Source of the DNA: Congregicoccus sp964517665
GTDB lineage: Bacteria > Verrucomicrobiota > Verrucomicrobiia > Opitutales > Opitutaceae
Direction of reading: 5' to 3'
Assembly (NCBI GenBank): GCA_964517665.1
Contig: CAZFCY010000163.1
Location: 1-11,182, forward strand
Length of the DNA: 11,182 bases
Part shown: positions 7,620-11,182 of the stretch, piece by piece
Layout of the letters: the number at the start of each line of letters is the position of its first letter
How positions within the stretch are numbered: position 1 is the stretch's first letter
Position numbers and translations under genes: made by a program
Notes under the pieces: generated by a model
What the model was told of the DNA's origin: nothing
Seen by the model: only the letters and a program-made list of their open reading frames with translations
Databases searched by the model: none

Positions 7620-8030
7620 TCAATCCGTCTCGAGCTGCCCGAGCACGCTTTCCGCGAGGCGGATGTTGGAGACCTTCATGACGAGCAGCGTGGCGGCCTG
7701 GACGTGGTCGACGGTGGAGTAGGCGTAGTCGATGTTGATCTGGGAGGCGGCGAGGGCCTTTGTCACGACCGCGAGTTTGCCACGGCGGTCGGCGAGGTGG
7801 ATCGCGAGCACCTCGGCCTCGACCACGTAGAAGCCGTCCTCGACGAGCAGTTCCCTGCAGCGGGCGGGTTCATCGACGAGCAAACGAACGACCCCCTGCT
7901 CGACGTTGTCGACCACGCACAACGCCTCGATGTTGAGGCCGTTCGTGGCGACGATCTGGCTGATCTCCGCCAGGCGCCCCGGTTGATTCTGGAGGGCAAC
8001 CGTGAGCTGGCGTTTGATCGAGAACTGCAT
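7620..8030 (-). CDS. Small tandem ACT-domain protein
   Basis: This 136-residue protein is made of two ACT domains and nothing else. The first spans about residues 6-69, with the motif QNQPGRLAEISQIVATNGLNIEAL. The second spans about 73-135, with DRRGKLAVVTKALAASQINI and then a ValxxVxxAATLLVMKV-type strand. ACT domains bind amino acids or other small ligands at subunit interfaces and usually regulate an attached or partner enzyme. Free-standing double-ACT proteins are known in several phyla, but their ligands and partners are mostly unassigned. There is no signal peptide or membrane segment, so it is predicted to be cytoplasmic. ATG 8030 gives the complete first strand; a GGGAG sits one base upstream, too close to be a normal SD. 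Its stop lies 19 bp before the cusC-type frame, which makes co-transcription likely. No metal-binding Cys/His cluster is visible: Cys38 and Cys58 are isolated, so a direct copper role is not supported by sequence. Confidence 0.88.
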   Translation of the reverse strand: MQFSIKRQLTVALQNQPGRLAEISQIVATNGLNIEALCVVDNVEQGVVRLLVDEPARCRELLVEDGFYVVEAEVLAIHLADRRGKLAVVTKALAASQINIDYAYSTVDHVQAATLLVMKVSNIRLAESVLGQLETD

Positions 8031-8045
8031 GCTCCCGGCATGCTA

Positions 8046-8077
8046 GCGCGCGGGCCGCGCCGCGCAACCCCGCGCGC
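8046..8077. repeat. Strong GC hairpin in the leader of the ACT gene
   Basis: GCGCGCGGG (8046-8054) and CCCGCGCGC (8069-8077) form a perfect 9-bp stem with a 14-nt loop. The right arm also belongs to an alternative 12-bp palindrome, CCCGCGCGCGGG (8069-8080). It lies 16 bp upstream of the ACT start codon and downstream of the beta-helix/RDD gene. It could be a termination or pausing structure between the two transcripts, or a leader structure limiting ACT translation. No T-tract follows on either strand, so it is not a canonical intrinsic terminator. In DNA this GC-rich, a stem of this kind can arise by chance. Confidence 0.4.
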
Positions 8078-8104
8078 GGGAGTCAAGGGTCTGAAAGTCG
8101 AGGG

Positions 8105-8145
8105 TCGAATGTCACGGATTCCTGCCGCCTGTCTCCCGACCCCTG
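8105..8145. repeat. Intergenic repeat, copy 1
   Basis: This 41-bp element begins TCGAATGTCA (8105-8114) and ends CTCCCGACCCCTG (8133-8145), two bases beyond the stop codon of the beta-helix/RDD gene. Both ends recur in the same orientation at 11090-11136, with 9 of 10 and 12 of 13 bases matching, while the interiors differ in length and sequence. Next to it, GTCAAGGGTCTGAAA (8082-8096) and GTCGAGGGTCGAAT (8097-8110) form a degenerate tandem pair that overlaps its left end. No coding potential is seen in the 117-bp gap (8031-8147) that contains it. It looks like a dispersed intergenic repeat; its function is unknown. Confidence 0.5.
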
Positions 8146-8147
8146 AA

Positions 8148-9875
8148 TCAAAGCAGCGCCTGGCCGGAGGGGACGCGCACGATCGTCGTGCCGGCGATCT
8201 TGTCGTGCCAGGACTGGCGTTCCTCCTCCCAGCTCGCCCACATGAAGCCGATGCCGAGCGGCAGGAGCGAGAGGATCGCGCCGAGGGCGCGGACGATGCC
8301 GATGCCGGCATCCATCTTCGCGTGGTCGAGCCGGACCACGCGGAGGTTCAGGACATGCCCGCCGATGGTGGTCGATTTCCATGACCAGAATCCGGCGTGA
8401 TAGGCGAGCCAGAGGACGGGAAACGCCGGGGTGTCGCCGGGAAACCACCAGAAGAGCGACGAGATCCAGATGGAAAGCGGCGCGACGATCAGGAAGTCGA
8501 TCGCGGTCGCGCCGAAGCGCGGCCAGAAGCCGACGCGTTCGAAGTATTCGAGCGGCAGGGGCTGCGGTTGCGCCGGCGCCTGCCGCTGTCCCAGGGGCGG
8601 CGGAATCGGCGCGGCGCCCGAGGAGGGAGTTTCTCTCGCAGCGGCGGCGCCTTCCACGAAACCGGCTGCCGCCACGGCAGGATCGCCGGCGATCGACGCG
8701 CTCAGGCCCGCGGCCGGCGCGGCCATCGCGGGCGGGACGACGCGCCGGGGCGTTCCCGGAGGCGGGCCGCCCGCGGGGAAGTGTTTCGGCTTCGCGCCGC
8801 GCGCCTCGCGGCGCATGCCTTCGATCAACGCGGTCAGCGTGCAGCCGAGCCCCAGCAGGCCGGCGACGGCGAGGACGGCGAAACCGACAATGGGAACCGC
8901 GTAGAGGACCGTGAAGAGCACGTTGCCCAGAATCAGCGCCGGCACGGGATGGGCCCCGAGCCCGAGCTGGCCGCCGCAGAAACGATAGACCGCGATCAAC
9001 CCGGCAAACCCGGCGAGGAAAACACCCGCGATGAGAAACGGCACGATGAGGATGCCGACCACAGACACGAGCAGCAGAAGGACGAGCGGCCCGAAAAGGA
9101 TGAAAAGCAACAGGCCGTGCACGAACGCCATCGCCGGCTTGCGCTCGAGGGCGGACGCGCTCGCCTCGATCGGCCGGCGGAAGACGACGTAAAACAGCAG
9201 GTTGATCACGAGCAGCACTCCGGCGAGCGCCCAGGCCCAGACGCGCTCGTGCGGGAGCGGCCGGCCGAGCAGGAGGCCTTCCGAGAACCACTCGCCCAGC
9301 CACTCGAACGACGGGAAGGCAAACCCGCCGAGAAACGGCAGCTCGACGCGCTCGCCGTGGATGACCGCGCCGGGCGCGGCGTCGATCATGCCCCCGACCG
9401 CGACGACCTCGCCGCGGATCTCGGCATTGGGCCCGAGCGTGACCCGGCCGCCGACGCAGACGAGTTCGCCATCGACGCGGCCGTTGATGGTGACGTTTCC
9501 GAGGACCGTGACGCACTGGCCGCGCACGTGGCCGTCGACGATCGCGTTGCCCATGATCGTCACCATCTGCCGGGAGGTTTCGTTGGCGTGGAGGTGGCCA
9601 TTGCCGCCGATCGTGACGATCTGGCGACGATTCACCGGCGGCGCGGCCGGAGACGCGGGTGGGGTCTCGGGCTCTTCCGGCGCGGGTGGGGCGACCGGTT
9701 CCTGCTGTGGTCGCGGCTCCGGCTCCGCGGGTTCGATGGCGACCGGCGCCCCGGGTTCTTCCGGCGCTTCCTGCGCGAAGGCGGGATTGGCCAGCCATGC
9801 GCCGAGCGCGAACGCGATCAACACGACGGCCCGGCCCGGAGCCTTCCGGAAGCGGTGGTGAAGGGAAAGGTGCAT
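8148..9875 (-). CDS. Bactofilin-like beta-helix / polytopic membrane / RDD-domain fusion protein
   Basis: This 575-residue envelope protein has an unusual composite layout. Residues 1-34 are a signal peptide (hydrophobic VVLIAFALGAWLA, cleavage likely after ANPAFA). Residues 35-81 are a Pro/Glu/Ala-rich linker. Residues 85-179 are short beta-helix repeats of the type VTIxGNxxVxGxVxG ending LGPNAEIRGEVVAVGG, as in polymer-forming (bactofilin-like) domains. About five hydrophobic segments follow (215-232, 251-275, 276-297, 311-328, 329-350). A Pro/Ala-rich loop (about 360-440) comes next. Residues 445-568 form an RDD domain with RFGATAIDFLIVAP (Arg453, Asp460), TIGGHVLNLRVVR and WHDKIAGTTIVR (Asp558). 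RDD domains are small membrane modules, some implicated in transport, but no substrate can be deduced. ATG 9875 is the start giving the signal peptide; the leader is pyrimidine-rich without SD. It lies 43 bp after the putative anti-sigma gene, probably in the same operon. Confidence 0.87.
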   Translation of the reverse strand: MHLSLHHRFRKAPGRAVVLIAFALGAWLANPAFAQEAPEEPGAPVAIEPAEPEPRPQQEPVAPPAPEEPETPPASPAAPPVNRRQIVTIGGNGHLHANETSRQMVTIMGNAIVDGHVRGQCVTVLGNVTINGRVDGELVCVGGRVTLGPNAEIRGEVVAVGGMIDAAPGAVIHGERVELPFLGGFAFPSFEWLGEWFSEGLLLGRPLPHERVWAWALAGVLLVINLLFYVVFRRPIEASASALERKPAMAFVHGLLLFILFGPLVLLLLVSVVGILIVPFLIAGVFLAGFAGLIAVYRFCGGQLGLGAHPVPALILGNVLFTVLYAVPIVGFAVLAVAGLLGLGCTLTALIEGMRREARGAKPKHFPAGGPPPGTPRRVVPPAMAAPAAGLSASIAGDPAVAAAGFVEGAAAARETPSSGAAPIPPPLGQRQAPAQPQPLPLEYFERVGFWPRFGATAIDFLIVAPLSIWISSLFWWFPGDTPAFPVLWLAYHAGFWSWKSTTIGGHVLNLRVVRLDHAKMDAGIGIVRALGAILSLLPLGIGFMWASWEEERQSWHDKIAGTTIVRVPSGQALL

Positions 9876-9912
9876 GAGGGTGGAGACGGGGAGAAAGGTT
9901 TGCCCGGGTGGG

Positions 9913-9928
9913 GCGGAGTCAGCTCCGC
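9913..9928 (-). terminator. Short hairpin over the stop codon of the putative anti-sigma gene
   Basis: GCGGAG (9913-9918) and CTCCGC (9923-9928) form a perfect 6-bp stem with a TCAG loop. On the minus strand the loop reads CTGA and contains most of the TGA stop codon (9919-9921). It separates the sigma/anti-sigma pair from the beta-helix/RDD gene. No U-run follows directly, so it is at best an attenuator or mRNA-end stabiliser rather than a full intrinsic terminator. Confidence 0.35.
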
Positions 9929-10401
9929 GGGTTGTTGACGATCACGCGCCAGAGCGCGCCGCCGATGCCGAGCAGGGCGATGTAGGAGAAACAGGCGCCG
10001 GCGACCACGGCGAGGAGCACCGGCGAGAGCACGCCGCGCGCGATGACGAGGAAGGCATCGACCAGGGCGACGAACGCGACCCAGAGGCCGCCGATCTTCG
10101 CGCCGGCCTGGGCGAGCCCGCCGGCCTCGGCCGAGGCGGCGATTTGCGGGGCGAGGAGCTGGCCCGCGAAAATCAATGCCGCGAAGGCCATGAGCGCCGC
10201 GACCGGGAGCGCGGCCCGGGCCACGAGAGGCCAGGTCGTGGCCGGGCGTTTCCACCACACCGCCGCCCGGATTTTCTCGCGGTCGCGGATGATCGCCATG
10301 ACGTCGGCCACGAGCGACTCCGGCGCCTCCAGCTCGGGAAGCTTGCGGAGTTCGTCGCGCAGGCGTTTTTCCCAGCGGTGGTTGAAGGGCGGCGTGGTCA
10401 T
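9919..10401 (-). CDS. Small membrane protein, probable anti-sigma factor
   Basis: This 160-residue protein is encoded directly after an ECF sigma factor with an ATGA overlap of start and stop codons, which implies translational coupling. Residues 1-50 are a charged, helical cytoplasmic part (WEKRLRDELRKLPELEAPESL, then VADVMAIIRDREKIR). Three hydrophobic segments follow at about 59-82, 103-121 and 124-148. The short N-terminal helix bundle plus membrane anchor resembles an anti-sigma domain that holds the sigma factor at the inner membrane until a signal releases it. The HxxxCxxC zinc motif of ZAS-type anti-sigma factors is absent; the only Cys is Cys137 in the last helix. The anti-sigma role therefore rests on position and layout, not on a diagnostic motif. 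Many anti-sigma factors have a single helix, so the three-helix layout is atypical. It could alternatively be an uncharacterised membrane partner. Confidence 0.8.
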   Translation of the reverse strand: MTTPPFNHRWEKRLRDELRKLPELEAPESLVADVMAIIRDREKIRAAVWWKRPATTWPLVARAALPVAALMAFAALIFAGQLLAPQIAASAEAGGLAQAGAKIGGLWVAFVALVDAFLVIARGVLSPVLLAVVAGACFSYIALLGIGGALWRVIVNNPRS

Positions 10402-10964
10402 GACGTGGGATTGAAATCGAATTCGTCGAGGCGTCCGGCGAGGCGTTTTCTAAGCGATTCGCGACCGCGAAGAATGTCGGTTTTCACCTTGGCGAGCGAG
10501 ACCTTCAGTTTTTTTGCGATGTCCTGATACGGCATTTCCTCGAAATGAAAGAGAACGATCGCCGCGCGCTGGGCCGGCGGCAGCCTGGCGAGCGCTTCCT
10601 CGAGCAGCGCGCGCGTGTCGCGTTGTTCCGCGGACGCGCTTTCCGGGGCTTCGGGCGCGGCCACGGTGGATTCGAAATCCGGGCGGTCGTCTTCGTCGCC
10701 CGCGCGGCGCATGTCCGAGAAAAATCTCCAGCGTTTGCGATAGCGCGAGAGGTGGTTGAGGGCGAGGTTGGTGGCCACGGTCTTGAGCCAGCCGCCGATC
10801 GTGGGGGAACCGCGGAGGCTTTCGTATCGTTCGTAGGCTTTCAGAAACACTTCCTGGGCGATGTCCTGCGCCTCCGCATGGTTCGCCGTGAGTCGAAACG
10901 CCGTGGTGAAAACCATGTTTTGGTAGCTCCGCATGAACGCCTCGAACTCGGCTGGATCGATCAT
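10398..10964 (-). CDS. ECF-family RNA polymerase sigma factor
   Basis: This 188-residue group 4 (ECF) sigma factor directs RNA polymerase to alternative promoters. Region 2 spans about residues 6-78. It includes AEAQDIAQEVFLKAYE (31-45, core-polymerase binding) and GWLKTVATNLALNHLSRYRKR (58-78, -10 recognition and melting). An acidic linker (89-115) follows. Region 4 spans about 122-175, with LARLPPAQRAAIVLFHFEEMPYQDIAKKL and then a recognition helix around VSLAKVKTDILRGRESLRKRL. ATG 10964 is preferred to the upstream TTG at 11027. It gives the usual short ECF N-terminus and the standard length, and the 21 extra residues from the TTG would have to be encoded inside the candidate promoter. There is no SD. 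It is the first gene of an apparent operon with a putative anti-sigma gene and the beta-helix/RDD gene, so the regulon probably concerns the cell envelope. The ECF subgroup cannot be assigned by eye. Confidence 0.92.
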   Translation of the reverse strand: MIDPAEFEAFMRSYQNMVFTTAFRLTANHAEAQDIAQEVFLKAYERYESLRGSPTIGGWLKTVATNLALNHLSRYRKRWRFFSDMRRAGDEDDRPDFESTVAAPEAPESASAEQRDTRALLEEALARLPPAQRAAIVLFHFEEMPYQDIAKKLKVSLAKVKTDILRGRESLRKRLAGRLDEFDFNPTS

Positions 10965-11006
10965 CGGAATTGGTTGGGCTGTGAATGAGCCATGCCATCG
11001 CCGGCA

Positions 11007-11034
11007 TAACCCGTGGCGGAGCGCCAAAGTTGCA
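11007..11034 (-). promoter_or_regulatory. Candidate ECF-type promoter of the sigma operon
   Basis: On the minus strand TGCAAC (11029-11034) is followed after 16 bp by GGGTTA (11007-11012). Many ECF promoters have an AAC-containing -35 box and 16-17 bp spacing to a short -10 box, and ECF operons often drive themselves. Transcription would begin near 10999, leaving a leader of about 35 nt before ATG 10964. The match is to a loose pattern only. Confidence 0.4.
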
Positions 11035-11089
11035 CGGACTTTACGGCCCGTGGCCGGAGGGCGTCGAGAGGGATGCGCGGGGACGCTCT

Positions 11090-11136
11090 TCGAACGTCAG
11101 GAGACGGAAGTCAGCCTGATCGACTCCTGACCCCTG
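11090..11136. repeat. Intergenic repeat, copy 2, with internal palindrome
   Basis: This element begins TCGAACGTCA (11090-11099) and ends CTCCTGACCCCTG (11124-11136), matching the ends of the element at 8105-8145 in the same orientation. Inside it, GTCAGGAG (11096-11103) and CTCCTGAC (11124-11131) form a perfect 8-bp stem around a 20-nt loop. The loop itself contains the small palindrome TCAG-C-CTGA (11111-11119). The nested structure suggests a REP-like mobile or structural repeat. Only two copies are visible here. Confidence 0.5.
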
Positions 11137-11182
11137 GCCGCGCGAAACCATCTCAGGAGCGGGGCGGGCGCGCCGAAGATCG
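11097..11182 (-). other. Right edge; possible 3' end of a neighbouring gene
   Basis: Bases 11035-11182 hold no complete gene. Two minus-strand frames enter from the right edge and stop here. One, starting at 11180, reads 27 residues (beginning IFGAPAPLLRWF) to TGA at 11097-11099 and has strongly GC-rich third positions. The other stops at TGA 11153-11155 after nine residues. Copy 1 of the repeat sits just after a stop codon, so a gene ending immediately right of copy 2 would be consistent. The visible stretch is too short to name a product or choose between frames. Confidence 0.22.

Noticed and set aside
6113..7681. 522-codon plus-strand open frame opposite the cusC-type gene
   Set aside because: It has Gly/Arg/Glu-rich shadow composition and spans two real minus-strand genes.
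8397..9938. 513-codon plus-strand open frame opposite the beta-helix/RDD gene
   Set aside because: It is Arg/Glu/Gln-rich without motifs. The minus strand shows a signal peptide, membrane helices and RDD signature residues.
10965..11027. N-terminal extension of the sigma factor to TTG 11027
   Set aside because: The 21 added residues do not resemble an ECF N-terminus, TTG is a weak start, and a candidate promoter lies across it.
1..11182. tRNA, rRNA, CRISPR array, insertion sequence or prophage signature
   Set aside because: No cloverleaf-like T-loop motif, regularly spaced direct repeats, transposase-like protein or terminal inverted repeats were recognised on reading both strands.

Overview
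The window is GC-rich, gene-dense bacterial DNA. It holds eight supportable genes, one of them cut by the left edge. All run on the minus strand except one LysR-type regulator. Almost no start codon has a Shine-Dalgarno sequence at normal spacing. The tandem-ACT protein, the beta-helix/RDD membrane protein and the SD-poor leaders together suggest an environmental Gram-negative, possibly Verrucomicrobiota (Opitutales-like). That placement is an inference from style, not a demonstrated assignment.

Left part (1-1223), peroxide defence. The first 59 codons of a small-subunit heme catalase (katA-like) leave the window on the minus strand. Divergent from it is a 299-residue OxyR whose two redox cysteines fall at residues 199 and 208, the E. 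coli numbering. The 145-bp region between them carries an ATAG-N7-CTAT element touching the oxyR start codon. An 8-bp perfect inverted repeat (272-279 with 318-325) also lies there. This fits shared peroxide control of katA and autoregulation of oxyR.

Middle part (1275-8030), copper/silver export. On the minus strand the order is a tandem ACT-domain protein, then an outer-membrane factor (cusC-type), a periplasmic adaptor (cusB-type) and an RND pump (cusA-type), separated by gaps of 19, 46 and 19 bp. The pump keeps the three methionines of the CusA Cu(I)/Ag(I) site. It has serine where CzcA-type zinc/cobalt pumps have a transmembrane aspartate. The adaptor carries a thiol/methionine metal-binding module at each end. 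The three proteins would form one envelope-spanning efflux complex. Why an ACT protein heads the cluster is unclear.

Right part (8148-11182), envelope-signalling cluster. An ECF sigma factor overlaps by 4 bp a small three-helix membrane protein, probably a zinc-less anti-sigma factor. A 575-residue protein follows, combining a signal peptide, a bactofilin-like beta-helix, a polytopic membrane region and an RDD domain. A candidate ECF-type promoter lies upstream of the sigma gene.

Two intergenic regions about 3 kb apart contain diverged copies of the same 41-47 bp element in the same orientation. No RNA genes, insertion sequences, CRISPR arrays, attachment sites or replication origins were seen, and no stretch over 300 bp lacks a gene. 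The most noteworthy points are the oxyR start-codon operator, the double-ended metal-binding adaptor, the ACT gene heading the efflux cluster, and the sigma/anti-sigma/beta-helix-RDD module.
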